From positions 15,523,001 to 15,587,000 of the forward strand of contig LR990059.1 of the NCBI GenBank assembly GCA_905147135.1: a stretch of DNA of 64,000 nucleotides. Direction: 5' to 3'. The notes under the pieces were generated by a model that had not been told where the DNA came from, made no database searches, and worked only from the letters and a program-made list of their open reading frames with translations. Origin of the DNA: Blastobasis lacticolella. Its lineage: Eukaryota; Arthropoda; Insecta; Lepidoptera; Blastobasidae. Shown piece after piece: positions 8,972 through 20,554 of this stretch (positions within the stretch are counted from its first letter, which is position 1; each line of letters starts with the position of its first letter). Position numbers and translations under genes: made by a program.

Positions 8972-9308
8972 TCATCTTAGTTAATGTCCCGATTGTGCTC
9001 TCGCGCACGAGGGCCTTGTCCATGATCCAAGACTTCGCAGATCAAGTAATTTCAGTGGAGTGCTATCTGACCTCAGTGACCGTGCTACCAGGGGAGCCTG
9101 ACCAGATTGGATCATGGTTACAGATTTTGTCGCCTGAATGTCCTGGATTCCTCACGATGTTTTCCCTCATAGTAAGAGCATCGGTTAGTATTCAAATAAT
9201 GTACATAACTCAGAAAAGAGTCATTGGTACATGGCGGCTGTGTGATTCGAACCCGGTACCTCTCGCATTGCGAGTCGGGTACCGTTACCACTAGACCACT
9301 AACGCTCG
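8972..9308 (-). mobile_element. SINE-A, full length with 18-bp target-site duplication
   Basis: A complete reverse-orientation copy runs from the tRNA-like head (B box 'gattcgaacc' near 9245) to the 'cgggacattaactaagatga' end. It is flanked by the identical direct repeat atggtattgtagcatagg at 8954-8971 and 9309-9326. The duplication shows retroposition by target-primed reverse transcription. Confidence 0.92.
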
Positions 9309-9329
9309 ATGGTATTGTAGCATAGGATT

Positions 9330-12155
9330 TTTTACAAAATGAGGGAAGGAACTACTTCTTAATTAAATTTGTTGCGGGTTCCAAGACAGTATGAGTTTGT
9401 TCTCGGTCGTGTACGTCGTTGAACACCCTAGTTAAACAAGAGTTGCAGCGGTGGGAATAATAATGCTTGCAGCTTGCAGAGTAATTTTGCGTCATGCATC
9501 CTCATCTTTCTGTATTTTAATTTAGAAACAATCGCTTTTTATGACCGGCTACGGTGTGCTGCCAAGCATCAGCAAAGGAACGCGAAAACTATTGCAACGT
9601 TTTAGGGAAATCTAAAATTGTTTATAACCACTACTTTGTGGTCACAGCAACGGCATTGCATTAAAATATTTTACTTTTGTGGGGTTAATTTTTTCCTACA
9701 CCTCTCATTTATTTAATTCGCTTGCCTCGGCGCGCTGCTTTCAAAACCCGAAAGAGATATCATCGGCTTGATGTATCGACGCCATTTGTGAACGCAGCGG
9801 GCGGCGCGCGCCGGACGACATTCCGAATTCAAAATTAAATTAAAACGCGGTAAAAACAACGTGTTTCCGTTCACCGCGTTCGCTATTCAAATTCGGTGTA
9901 GATTCGATCTGCGCTAATTTGTCTATGACCGGAGCCCGTTCGGAATACACGAAATAACCCAAGTTTCGTGGCCTGTTTATCGAAATGCGTGTTAGAAAAA
10001 AAGAAAATAATTTGTCTTGACTCTCGAGTAGTTTCGTGACGAGTTCTAGGAAGGGGGTCAGTGGTCGGCAAAGTAATGAGTCGATAATTAAATTTGGGCG
10101 GGCAATGTATAACATTTGTTTCGGTTTGCCTCTTCAGTGAGCATGACAATAAAGTTTTGTAGTTTATGCAGATTGTGCGACGCCGCGCATTAATTATCTG
10201 CCACGGCCGTGCGATAAAATACAGTTAAATATTGTTTTCAATTACCTGCTTTGTACGCTTGTTATCTCCCGTCTGCTACGAGAGCCGTCGTTAACAAATT
10301 ACTCCTGTTAAAGGCGAGTTTTGTAGGTGTCTCTTGCCACGGGTGTTTTAACTTATAGATAACATTTGATATGAAATAATATACTTATCTATTCTTTTTT
10401 CCGTGCGATCGAGAGTCCCGACATAAAACGCATTAAGGTCCGATACCTGGTCTCATCTGTCATCATTAATGCCACGGTATCCTAATAAGTTTGCTACAAT
10501 AAATATAAAAAGGTGTATCAAAGAGTTGCGCCCCGTTTAATGGTTGTAATTGTGGCCAAATGAAATATGGCGGCCGGGCGGCGATACTCTCTGTCGTGGG
10601 TGTCGACCGCCGTAATATCGACGTTTACACGCTATAAATATTTTAAATTATTATCTTAATGTGGCACTTAAAGCTATTTACATGAGTAGACTGGGTGTAG
10701 TGTGAAGTGTGTGGGTCAATAAGTCAAAGTTTTCGCACTTGTGCTCGGGAGCTTCACCTAAATTAGGACAGTATTTATATCATTTTTATCGCCGGGTCTT
10801 AATCAAACCGTCGCCGTTTGCCTTTGCGAAGTGATTATCCATTTTCAATAGCGTCTTTCTTAGGCTATAATACGTATATTTCCATTACGCAAAAAAAATA
10901 ACGCTGTAATTAGGTAGCATGACAAGTAGCAGAGCTGAATACCACTATTTGCGCCAACAACTAAAAACATTCCCGCAGTTAAAGGCAAGAGCATTAACAC
11001 CAATCTTATTTTGGAATCTGGCCATTATGCGTGTCCCTTTACGCTTCAGACGCTTATTTGTGTCCGAAAAGCGCTCGCAAGACTTAAAGCTCCCCCGTTT
11101 GATGCATGGCTGCGACACGTGAATGCCGACCTTTATATTCAAATCGCGAGTATTCAAATCAGCTCGTTGTCTATGCGTTGACAATTCGCGGCCGTTTCGA
11201 GAAAGGAGGCCCGATGCGCGATGCCCGGGAAACGTCATATCAACCGGGATTCGAAATTCGAACGCTGCTTTTTGGCGGGCAGATACGCATCTGGCTTCTG
11301 TGGTACGTTCAGAAGTCATGTTTCGTCCGTTTGTTTTTATTTTCGGCCCGATTGTGTCCGAGAGAGATATAGGTGGAGATCGGTAGATATTTTGACGTAA
11401 GGGACTGATAAAGTTAGTGTTTTGCGGCGGGCGGGACGTTAACGAGCCGCTGAGTAATGAGGGGGGGCCATTGTGATTTGAACAATGGCTGGTTTCGATA
11501 TCCATTGTTTCTATTATTGAATATGATGGCGGGTAGCGATGGGTACACGACTTAGTTTAGAATGGAACTCTCTTTGTACAGTGGAGGAGCGAATTCCTAC
11601 CGGCATTTTAAAGGCTGGGCTGCGATAATAATCTCGTGTTGTGGTCATTTTTGCAGCTGAGGCCTTTAACTTTTACGCATAATTAGGTAGGTAGATAGGG
11701 CTTATTTGCAAATTTCCGAGTCCGAAAGTTGATGCAAAATAGATGGCTGAGATGCGTTGCAAACGTCCACACATCTGCATACAATGAGATGGTGCGACGC
11801 TCCAGTTTGGGGTAATTTACTGCCGAGCCGCCACCGCTTAGATGTCGGCCTCAGATACCAAGCGCCTAATTTAAAACATATATTTTTTGTTGGAAGAATA
11901 TGTGTATACAAAGTATCGTCGGTTTTAACTGAGACTCTACTGTCGCTGATATTAGACATAGTAATTACACTAAATAGTATTTTCTGGGATATACCTAACT
12001 TGAGTTATATACATCGCACTCTGGACAGCTTTTACAACTAATTTCATTGGATCTGAAATAATCAATTACCTGTATATGGCTCACCACACTAGACCACTAA
12101 CTACTACTACCACTACATTAATACGTTTTTCGCTCCTCCACGGAGCATCCTCAGG
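9330..12155. other. Non-coding block, moderately GC-rich, no transposon recognised
   Basis: There is no convincing exon and almost no recognisable repeat. The longest frame (10945-11505, minus, 186 codons) has no recognisable domain and no splice or promoter context. CpG-containing islets such as 10560-10620 suggest conserved regulatory DNA or an intron of a large gene, but this is inference. Confidence 0.35.
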
Positions 12156-12159
12156 AAAC

Positions 12160-12520
12160 CGTTGCCCGTAAGATATTCGTGGTGTAGCCTCGAGCATCGG
12201 TATCGGGTTGCATGTCTGTCGGTCTTGTATAGGCAGCATTTCGGAGAGTGTGCGAAGCAGTTGCACGACCTCATTCCGCTGGCCCTTTCCGCGATCAGTA
12301 GACGCGGTCCGGGCGGACGGTTCTCTTCATCCTTATGTCGGGGATCTTCCAGCTATCTGCACGAGCTGCTTTGGTTCAATCTCTATAACGCATAATGGAA
12401 CATGTTGCCTGCGAGTGTGTTACTTGATCATTAAAATCTGGGCGCCTTTAAGACTAGAGTGAATAGGTTCTTTCTAGTCAGACATGCTCCATCTTCGACC
12501 GCATCGTCACATACCATCAG
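12160..12520 (+). mobile_element. CR1/Jockey LINE ORF2 C-terminus, frameshifted
   Basis: Fragments of frames read CLSVLYRQHFGECAKQLHDL and then FNLYNA, FKTRVNRFF and RHAPSS. This is the same C-terminal region as the longer LINE at 30513-31985 (VIYRLHFGECAKQLHDL). Several frameshifts are present. Confidence 0.75.
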
Positions 12521-12645
12521 TACAGGTGCGATGGCGGTCGCTGTGCTGTAATTATCTGATATTTCAAGTCCTGGATTATGGTCAACGCGGACCCAGGGCA
12601 TTTGAGCGCGAGAGCAGAACCGGGATATTAATTGATTATTATTTT
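12521..12645 (+). mobile_element. SINE-A 3' fragment
   Basis: It contains 'gatggcggtcgctgtgctgt', 'aattatctgatatttc' and 'cctggattatggtcaacg' plus 'gagagcagaaccgggatat'. It is joined directly to the LINE fragment on its left. Confidence 0.65.
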
Positions 12646-12764
12646 TTAAATTTATGATCCAATTAATTATGGAGTTGCCTAAATTAAGGCCTGGTATAAT
12701 CAATAATCTTCTACATTTCACAAAAAAAATAGAGTAGAATTGTACCAACGCCCTTAAAGTACCC

Positions 12765-13057
12765 CTTCACTTAAAGGTGTCGTAAAAGGCAATTAATGTC
12801 TTAGGGGCTACCCAGCTAGAGTACCTCCGCAGATTCTGTAGACTAGAAAATATCGGCAGCAGCGATTTCTGTTGTGTGTTTTAAACACTGACACGTCCGA
12901 CCCACGTGCCATCCCGCCACGGTAAAACCCTCCACTGATCTGGAGGAGACTCAACTCTAGCAGTGTACTGTGATAGAAAAATGGACGAGTTGTTTCTAGG
13001 GAGCCATGCTATATATTGAGCTACATCGTCTCTGACCATCAGGTGAGATGGCGGCCT
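12765..13057 (+). mobile_element. Degenerate LINE/family D related 3' sequence
   Basis: It shares 'aaaggtgtcgtaaaaggcaa', a 'gactagaaaatatcggcagc' block and, at 13030-13057, the 'accatcaggtgagatggcgg' LINE 3' UTR motif found at 25968, 30525 and 61168. It is too decayed to classify. Confidence 0.45.
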
Positions 13058-13059
13058 TG

Positions 13060-15125
13060 TTAGTACTTGTAAATATAAAATACATTAAAACGTACTTACC
13101 TACACATATAGACTGAACCACCCGCCACCGTAATGATAATTTTCAATGTTTGTAATGACTCCGACAGGTGTTGCTCAAGATCGATAGCCGCCATTGCGAG
13201 AAATAATCAAAAGTCAACCTCCTTTAAAACAACTCCTTGTAAACTTCATAAAATATGGCGCATTAACTCATAATAATAACTTGGAGACTTGCTTCAGAGG
13301 ATGTATCATTGGTAACTAATTGACATGGGCGTAGGCCGCATAACTTTCGTATAAACAATGCCCTATCAGCTGGTTGACCACCAATTACTGTGTTCGGAAC
13401 GCCCCCCTTGACAAATTGATATGCGCCGCGGAACGCACCTCCGCGCCCTTTTTAAAACAATATGGCTGCCGTTTGGCCATAAATTAAACAACCTTTTTTG
13501 TTTACGTTGCGAGTACAGTTTGAGTTCGGTATTTAACTCAGTATCTAAGCAATACATGAAAGAAACAAGAGTGCAGACATGACGCACATCATAAATGATC
13601 TGCTTGAATTAAATTATGATTTTCAGTTATCACTAAATACCTACAGTTTCAGAAATACAGCCCGACCAATACTTCATTTTTAACTTTACAGCCCAAATTA
13701 ATTTAAAGTAAGTATCCCAAATTGGCCAGCCTTTTTGTCGGGGCTAATAAATAATTATTGCTTACAACATTTAATAACGAAATACAATTATGATTTAATT
13801 GACAATGTGCCTCAGGTGCCGATTATAAAGAGCGATGTCGGCCTGAAATCGCAGGTGCGTGCAAGCTGCTTTTTAATTACTCCAAATGGCAATTAACCCT
13901 TTAGCTGTGGAGGGCCGCATGCCGTACCCACATTACCACTATTTTTTACAAGATAACCCTATTTTGACGTATTAATAACTTAATAACAAGGCATTTGAAC
14001 GCATTAGGGGTAATGTTTTCGACAGTATTAAGTTTGTGTTGACTGAAAATGGGCGCGGTTGTAATAAGTTAGGTCTCTATAATTTAAACGTTTTTGTATA
14101 TCATTTACTTATTTGGACTTATAGCATCTGCTGGATGAGCAAAGTATTCAGAAAAGAGCTGTGGTGCCTTGACTTAAACTGAGAATTTTCGGATAAAAGG
14201 ATACAAATAAAAGTCTATCCTTGAAGGACATTAGACAGTGACGTTATACAAAACGACATCCCCTGCGTTCCGAATTCAATTCAAATGCTCGCGCCATTGT
14301 TGTCTGACCGCTCTGTTTGGTCAATTTTTAAGAGAAAGATGGATGGGCTGGTGTCACGTAATGGTTGAGCAAAATCAAGATCGGAAGTTAAGTAGTTAAG
14401 ATAGGCAGGGAAAGAAGCCAATCCTGGGAAAAAGATATCTAAATATGTATCTATGGAATTTTAATTTTAATACGACTGACAACTCATACATGGACGAGGA
14501 GCCAGAAATTAATTAGAAATTCATTCTAATACGATATTTTTGTTTTACTTATAAACATAAAAGAAACATTTTTACAAACTTTGGTAGTTAAGTCTTTGTA
14601 GTTTATTATTCTCCGTATTTTAAGTTTCATTTAAAAGGTACGAAGCGAAATCTTCTCACGAAAAAAGAGACTAAAAAATAGAGACGTGCACAATTGAGAT
14701 GTCCATTAATATCCCCGAATCGGAAACAAATCACCAACTCTATTATCGATTTTGACTATACGTCACCTTAAGAACCGTTTATCAACATCAAAATTAGAGG
14801 GTTGTCACAATACATCAGTGGGTCCATTGTCCTTGTCAAGTCGGCCTCCTAATTCGACTACCGGTGACTTTTGACAGCCATTTGACAGGTTTATGGATCG
14901 CTCATTGACAGTTGCCGGTGCTGTTTGACAGTTTGACTAATGTTGGCTTCAGCTGGTGTGCCTCTGCAGCTTGAATGAAGACCGGATTTTTGGGTGTTGA
15001 CGTTTACCCTGTTATTGCGGTCATAAAAATGGTAATTTTAATAGCTTTTGTGATAGAAGAAAATATTGGATTACATACATTTAAAAATGTATTTAAGTTA
15101 GGTACAATACCGGTTAGAAGGATAA
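13060..15125. other. AT-rich non-coding stretch with a TGACAG cluster
   Basis: No gene or clear element is visible. At 14872-14931 four TGACAG words fall within 60 bp (starts 14872, 14883, 14906, 14926), in the same orientation. TGACAG is the core bound by TALE homeodomain proteins such as Homothorax, so a cis-regulatory element is possible. Confidence 0.35.
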
Positions 15126-15127
15126 GG

Positions 15128-15310
15128 TAGGCAGCGAAATTACAGGAATGTGAGGCATTTTATATTTGTGTAGGGACTAAGTGACAACGCACCTGCAGTT
15201 CTGTATTGTTGTTACCTGCAACATAAATAAATGAATTGTAGATGTTATGGGCGACAGTTACCACTTACCATCAGGTGGGCTGTCTGCTCGTTTGTCACTA
15301 AATAAAATAA
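15128..15310 (-). mobile_element. Family E short repeat, 5' half
   Basis: On the reverse strand it runs from 'agtgacaaacgagcagacag' and 'cacctgatggtaagtggtaa' to 'gcagaactgcaggtgcgttg'. It closely matches the proximal half of 20062-20365. Confidence 0.7.
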
Positions 15311-16036
15311 AAAGTACCAACTTCAGACTCGCCAAGCTTGCATTATAACGGCCGCTATTATCGAACATTGGAAAGTTGCAGGCTCTTGGTGATTGATTAT
15401 TCAAAATGAAATGCGACGATTTCAGCAAATATGCGCGATTTTTAAAAAACAAAGTAGTTGACATGTTACATTCTCTACGTAGGTAGATATAGAGCTTGTG
15501 AATTTTCGGGCCAGTCACCTTTGGGACGTGTCGTAGATTTTTTAACTGATATAAAAAGTAAGTACCTGTCAACCAAAAATCAAAGGCATTTGCATGACAA
15601 ATACCTGGTCTGCAGGAATGATCGGCACAAGCGCGATTGAGTCGTCTCCACGGCATTCCATAACGTCGAGTGTCTTACGTCTCGGCCCTGCTTTTTAATC
15701 TGTGCCTCGAACAGAACCGCACCACAGACTGTATCACCCGGAAATAAGTGTTATAATAGTTTTAAAAGGTTCTTTATGGTGCGCACGTTCGTCGTGGGCC
15801 AAATGTCCCGATCGGTGCCTTCGATTAGCGGAAGATGTGTTATCGAAAACATCCAGAGGTTGGAATGTCAACCTCGTGTATCGTTTGTTTGCTTATTGTT
15901 AGTTAGATAGGTACCTACTATAGCTTTTCCTCTCTCAGTATTATGTGCCGTAATAGCCGAATATTACTTACAGAAGCAAATAAACATTTTACATAAGAAA
16001 AAATTAAAAGGAACATGTAAATAAAAATAAAATAAT

Positions 16037-16160
16037 AAATAAATATCATTTATTTCAAGTTTCACAGACTCATATTCTCATTACATTTGTTTAGATAATA
16101 ATTATACTTTACAATAATAAATACATTCATCTTACAATGTCACTTTAGAATCAATTCATA
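16037..16160 (-). mobile_element. Probable retroelement 3' end with AATAAA
   Basis: On the minus strand 'gtctgtgaaacttgaaataa' leads into aaatgatatttatttatt. This layout (AATAAA close to an A/T tail) also occurs at 47570-47660. The family is not identified. Confidence 0.3.
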
Positions 16161-16413
16161 TCCTAAAAATAATATAAAAAATACATAAGAATGAAATAAA
16201 CATATTTATGTCAGTTAAACTTCTACAAAATCTTGTATAGTGCATTAAACTGATCTACCACAATGACAGCATAGCTGTTGTTGAAATTTACATGACATTT
16301 TGTAATGGCGACACTTACTTCCAGCTTCGGTCACTGGTTCTGCACTATAAATTTAATTTTCAAATAATAACTGTCACTGACTAGTATAGTAAAAGGCGAC
16401 TAATATCTTACAG

Positions 16414-16463
16414 CCACGCCAGCGGGACCTCCGTGACCACCCAAAGCACCAGCACCACAAAGA
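16414..16463 (+). CDS. Possible 50-nt internal exon
   Basis: Acceptor taatatcttacag and strong donor AGA|GTAAGTG bound 50 GC-rich bases. Read in phase 0 it is PRQRDLRDHPKHQHHK plus two bases (phase 2). This is compatible with the phase-0 end of 8083-8157 and with phase-2 starts at 19465 and 21367. The reverse strand also has an open Leu/Gly-rich frame without a start codon. The product is unknown, and 'aaaggcgactaatatctt' just upstream resembles family D. Confidence 0.25.
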
Positions 16464-16929
16464 GTAAGTGTTAAAAGCAATTTTAGGACAGAAAAAGCCC
16501 CTCCGAATTGCACATTTATAAAGGTCCCCCCAGAACTGCGAACGTAATCTTAGGCCCCGACCACACGTCCATCAAATGAAAAACCTAGCTTTCTTAACAG
16601 TGTCGGGGTTGACCGACCGCTATGGGCGGGGCATGCGGGCCCCATTTGCATGCCCGCGGCAGTTGGGGGCACGCGAGCACGCTACGGGTTGACTAGAAAC
16701 GGTAGGTGTGAAACGGATTATGCAACTAATTTGATTTTCGTACGCGATTACATGCACTTCTGTTGATTAGGGAGCAGTTACTGGTGCTGTTTAGTTGATG
16801 CATTCTGTGTGAAGAATGGGTGCAGTGGTAAAAAAAAATATAAGAAAAAGAAATGTATAACTATTTCATAACTACGTAAGTACTTATGTGAATTAATTTT
16901 TTTACAAACTCGTCAAAAGCTACAAAAAA

Positions 16930-17010
16930 GGTAATGGAAAGTTAAGCGAGCTTATGCAAATAGGACGATGCAAATTGCAAGACTAGGTACTGCAGAGCGC
17001 TTGTAGTTAC
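16930..17010 (+). repeat. Dispersed repeat G
   Basis: 'ggaaagttaagcgagctta' with following 'gacgatgca' and 'agagcgcttgtag' recurs at 33905-33990 ('gggaaagttaagcgagctca', 'gacgcatgca', 'gcgcacaagcgc'). The origin is unknown. Confidence 0.4.
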
Positions 17011-17339
17011 CGATGATTACGCCGGCGAGACACTCGGCTCCCACCGATACACCATACACAACCGCATCAGTATTACGTGTATTACATGAATAGTATTTAC
17101 GTGAAAAGTTTTTATTAAATAAGCTATTGACACTCGTGGGATCCACAATAAATTAATAAATTATAAAAAAAATTGTAGCATACAATTTTATTTCAACTTC
17201 CGTCCTAAGCCGTGTCTATCACGCTCGTGGTATGGCCTCATATTCTTTTCTAACATCTAGGCAATAATGTCAAGTCAATCATATCCTGTCACATGTAAAT
17301 GAAATTAATTTTTAGTAAAAGATATTTCTAATGTCCATT

Positions 17340-18060
17340 CAGTCAATGCCCCGTTTTCAGTCGGCAAAAGGCCAAGTATTTGGTAAATAACGATGCTTCA
17401 GGAATGCATTTGACGTAATAAAAGGTAATAACTCGTTATTTCGGCGCATACGTTCCACCTGTTGGCACCCGACGACGCCATGTTTGTTTGCGAAAAGCGC
17501 GCGAAGTTATCCAGATTTCCCGCCAACACTGCTCACTGTTTATTATTCGCCAAAATATACAATTACCGCTGCTGAAATTGTGATTACGAGGTCGATAATC
17601 TTTATTGCTTCAATCTTAAACGTTGCATAAGGATATTTATTGTGCTCGTTTCATTTGAGAGCAATACAATTATACAATTCCCGCTTAGTGTTACTATTCT
17701 GACGATGAACTGGCTGAAACTGCAGTGCTGCATATTTGCCGTCGCCCTTGTTCTGGTTCTGGATGTTTCTTAACCTGCAATGCTTTATAAGTACGGCATG
17801 ATGCCCACTGCACTGAGAATCTAAAAGTCAGGTTATGAATGTGGATCGTTATTCTGCGCAGCTCCGAAACTAAATTATGTTATTGCGTAACAACATCAGC
17901 AGCAACAGCGAAACTCAGAATCATACAGCTTTCTGTCGATCAGCGCTTAGGAAACATACACGTCAATTAGATGAAAGCATTTGCTTTATTGTTGAAAACT
18001 TAGTGGCAGATATTTTTAACCATATGTATTTTCTTTCCATGATCATCATTGCCAACAAGT
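17340..18060. other. Non-coding stretch with one short hydrophobic ORF
   Basis: The block at 17400-17600 is CpG-richer and free of visible repeats. At 17705-17773 a 22-codon ORF, MNWLKLQCCIFAVALVLVLD.., looks like a signal peptide but has no good donor after it. A GTA microsatellite lies at 18066-18082. No gene is called. Confidence 0.3.
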
Positions 18061-18769
18061 AGCTTTAGTAGTAGTAGTAGTACATGCCTTAAAATTTATA
18101 AATGACTTCATTTACCTAAAGAAAATATAGGTATCTCCTATAAACATAAGCGTGTAATTATAGATGATCAAAGTTCCTCAATTTCTTCTTAATAAATACC
18201 TAACAAAATAAATAAAAATGAAATTGTAATGACCTCTTGAACACGTGAACCGTGAGTTATCCGTGGCCGTTTTTTAGATTAAGAAGAAAAAATACAAGTA
18301 AAAAGAAAAAAGACGAAAAGCAGGCATTAATCCGTCGGTATGAAAGGAGGTGGTCTGGCGTCGCAGCGGGGTACTGGCAGGTGCGTGTATGCATCTCAGA
18401 CTCCGGCGCGTGAAAAAAGAATAAAATCTTAAGGATATCACGCTTCGAGAACAACTAAAGGTTCTGCATGTATGGTGTACTTACTCTATTATAATATATT
18501 TGTTTAACTTAACGAGGTTAACTTATGTCCTGAAAAGAGTACGAAAGACTGGCCCATGGGTATGACACACCCACAACTACGAGTTTATAATTGCAGTCGA
18601 AACCCGCGGGTTATTTGCAAAACGTTCTTCCAACCCATGGTCCTCCTCCAACCTCACCAGACCGATCCGCGGGAGATACGCCGGGCCCCATTTACATTGT
18701 TTACAGTATATTCTGAACTCAAGTTTCTACTTTCTGGAGCTTTCACGCAGCTTTAAATTTTATACCTAA

Positions 18770-18935
18770 ACCGTACTCATGAATCACTCTGTCTATTGCT
18801 GAGAACCTCATGAAAATCCGTTCAGAACTTTTTGAGTTTATCGCGAAAAAACAGACAGACGCGGCGTAGGACTTCGTTTTATAATAAGTATGTAGTGATA
18901 GGATACAGTTTCCTATTATAGAGCGTGATGTGACC
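18770..18935 (+). mobile_element. Dispersed repeat H (retroelement-like tail)
   Basis: It contains 'atgaatcactctgtctattg', 'catgaaaatccgttcagaac', 'tttttgagtttatcgcg' and 'ttcgttttataata', a block very common in lepidopteran genomes. Related pieces occur at 48105-48165 and 57480-57560. The autonomous parent is not identified. Confidence 0.55.
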
Positions 18936-19087
18936 ACAGCTGTGACGTCATACTCGGCAACGGCGGTGCGGAAGACTATTAAAAAAAATAAAGTTTTATG
19001 GAAACATATATGAAACAGATTCCCATACTTTTGTCTTCATCTTTACAGAGAGCTTACCATGACCTCTTATAGCAGGACCTGACTAAC

Positions 19088-19357
19088 AGAACTGCCGGTC
19101 TAGCCATCTTTGACAGCTCCGCTTGCGTGATGCGTGTATGGTAGAAAATTGACAGGTCGAAGTTCGACTATTTCTACCAACATCTACATTGACTCTGATT
19201 GTGTAGGATCATCCGCCAATCCGCCTCCTTTGTACACCGAAAGTACGTGAATTGTCTATGGACCAAGAATTTCTACCACAAACGTTAGCTTATGTCAAAT
19301 CCCATATATTTTTTCTACCACAAACCATTGTAGATTAACGAAACCTCTTGGCTAAGG
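19088..19357 (+). mobile_element. Dispersed repeat F, copy 1
   Basis: About 270 bp is almost identical to 26969-27258. Inside are a hairpin (tggtagaaa...tcgaagttcga...tttctacca) and three forward tttctacca motifs, two of them extended to tttctaccacaaa. There is no coding capacity and there are no long terminal inverted repeats, only a weak TAGCCA/TGGCTA pair near the ends. Confidence 0.75.
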
Positions 19358-19432
19358 CCGCTGCCCTGCTTAGAACGAGATAGCGCTATACGTGTCACAC
19401 AAGCTTGTGGTATGGCTCATGATAAGCCCTCA
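19358..19432 (+). repeat. Dispersed repeat I
   Basis: 'gttagaacgagatagcgct'-like sequence with 'cgtgtcacacaagcttgtgg' and 'tatggctcat' resembles 17205-17245 ('cgtgtctatcacgctcgtgg', 'tatggcctcat'). It is probably a transposon fragment. Confidence 0.35.
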
Positions 19433-19464
19433 GGTCCCTTTTGAGTTTTTCTTCATTATTTCAG

Positions 19465-19576
19465 CCACAGGAGGTCTGCTTCCTCCTGCGCGCACTCGCG
19501 GACCGACGCTGCGCTGCTGGATACACCTGGCAGTCAAGTGACTGTGACGCAGGGTTGGAGGATCGTAGCGGCGTAG
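19465..19576 (+). CDS. Possible terminal exon of an unknown gene
   Basis: A very strong acceptor (gtttttcttcattatttcag) precedes a GC-rich open stretch. With a one-base carry-in (phase 2) it reads HRRSASSCAHSRTDAALL, then DTPGSQVTVTQGWRIVAA and a stop. The phase suits the end of 16414-16463. It is not recognised as any family. It is a candidate only. Confidence 0.25.
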
Positions 19577-19721
19577 AAATTTTAAATTTTAATTTTTAAT
19601 ATTAATTTAATTTCAATTGGGTTCCTGTTTTTGAATAAATAGACGACAGATAGCAATGTTAATAATTTAATTTAAATTAACTACCTACGGATTTTTTTTA
19701 TTCTCTGTTCCGCTTTTGCAG

Positions 19722-19784
19722 ATCCCTACAAATATGAAAAACAAAACGCACCCCAGCGCCGCTGCGGCCGGCGGGCGGAACTAA
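19722..19784 (+). CDS. Possible alternative terminal exon
   Basis: A strong polypyrimidine tract and acceptor (ttccgcttttgcag) precede 20 codons, IPTNMKNKTHPSAAAAGGRN, and a stop. A second frame stays open longer (PYKYEKQNAPQRRCGRRAEL...). It could be an alternative last exon of the same unknown plus-strand gene as 19465-19576, or chance. Confidence 0.22.
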   Translation: MPTNMKNKTHPSAAAAGGRN

Positions 19785-19879
19785 TCGGATGCCAGCCAAG
19801 ATGCTCGATTCGGGGGTCGGGTGATGTCACTTCAAATGCACTGTGACGTGTGTGAGAATTAATAAATAACAATAATAAT

Positions 19880-19992
19880 TAATATGCTTGGACCAATTCA
19901 CACAGCGCCATTTACACCCAAAGTTAGCAAAGCTTGTGTTGTGGAATGTTAGGTAACTGATAAACTACTTATATAGTTTTTTAGTTAATTGG
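19880..19992 (-). mobile_element. SINE-B 3' fragment
   Basis: It matches the distal part of SINE-B ('acacagcgccat', 'gcaaagcttgtgtt', 'ctgataaactacttatat') on the reverse strand. The tRNA-Gly-like head is absent. Confidence 0.7.
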
Positions 19993-20061
19993 GAAAAGAG
20001 GTTATTGTTTTGACAATAAATCATACAGAGAACTAATATAAATTTGCCTAAAGTTAACACA

Positions 20062-20365
20062 ACACAATGGCACTTGGCTAGAGAAGCCTGAGGAGTCCGC
20101 CTGGGTGAGTACCACCGCCTTATCTATTTCTGCCGCCAAAAAACAAATGCATTGCTCTGTTTCTGTTTGAAGGATAAGGTAGCCAGCGTAATTACAGGCA
20201 TAAGGTATTTCATGTTAGTCCTCACGGTGACAACGCGTCTGCGATTTTGCATTTTTGTTACTTGCAACCTAAATGTATGGATTGTAAATGTTATAGGTGA
20301 CAGTTACCACTTACCATCAGGTTGGCTGTCTGCTCGTTTGTCACTAAATAGCATAAAAAAGAATA
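20062..20365 (-). mobile_element. Family E short repeat, near full length
   Basis: On the reverse strand it runs from 'agtgacaaacgagcagacag', 'cctgatggtaagtggtaact' and 'gtaacaaaaatgcaaaatcg' through 'gctggctaccttatccttc' to 'ataaggcggtggtactcacc', 'gcggactcctcaggcttc'. It joins the half-copies at 15128 and 8160 into one element. It has no coding capacity. Confidence 0.7.
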
Positions 20366-20554
20366 CTAATTGAAACAGGATATTGTAGTAGGATTTAAAC
20401 TTCAGTCAATTCCATTCCATTCCTTGTTACAGGTGATGTGCATGTCTGTCTCTGGGGTCCCCCAATACAATCCCAAGAGAATCTTCAAAACTTCATATTC
20501 TGTAGGCTTCGTAGGCCCATCCATAAATCCATCCAACTACGATAATTCCTGATT

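Noticed and set aside
10945..11505. Longest open frame in the window (186 codons, minus)
   Set aside because: No recognisable domain, no signal peptide or splice context, and the opposite strand is also open. It looks like chance in a CpG-richer stretch.
16414..16490. Minus-strand reading LKLLLTLTLCGAGALGGHGG resembling a signal peptide of a Gly-rich cuticle protein
   Set aside because: There is no in-frame ATG and no acceptor before it. The plus strand has better splice sites over the same bases.
17168..17255. Small minus-strand segment MRPYHERDRHGLGRKLK with a following AATAAA
   Set aside because: The same words recur at 19358-19432, so it is more likely a dispersed repeat than a terminal exon.
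17705..17773. 22-codon ORF resembling a signal peptide
   Set aside because: It stops immediately and lacks a usable splice donor.
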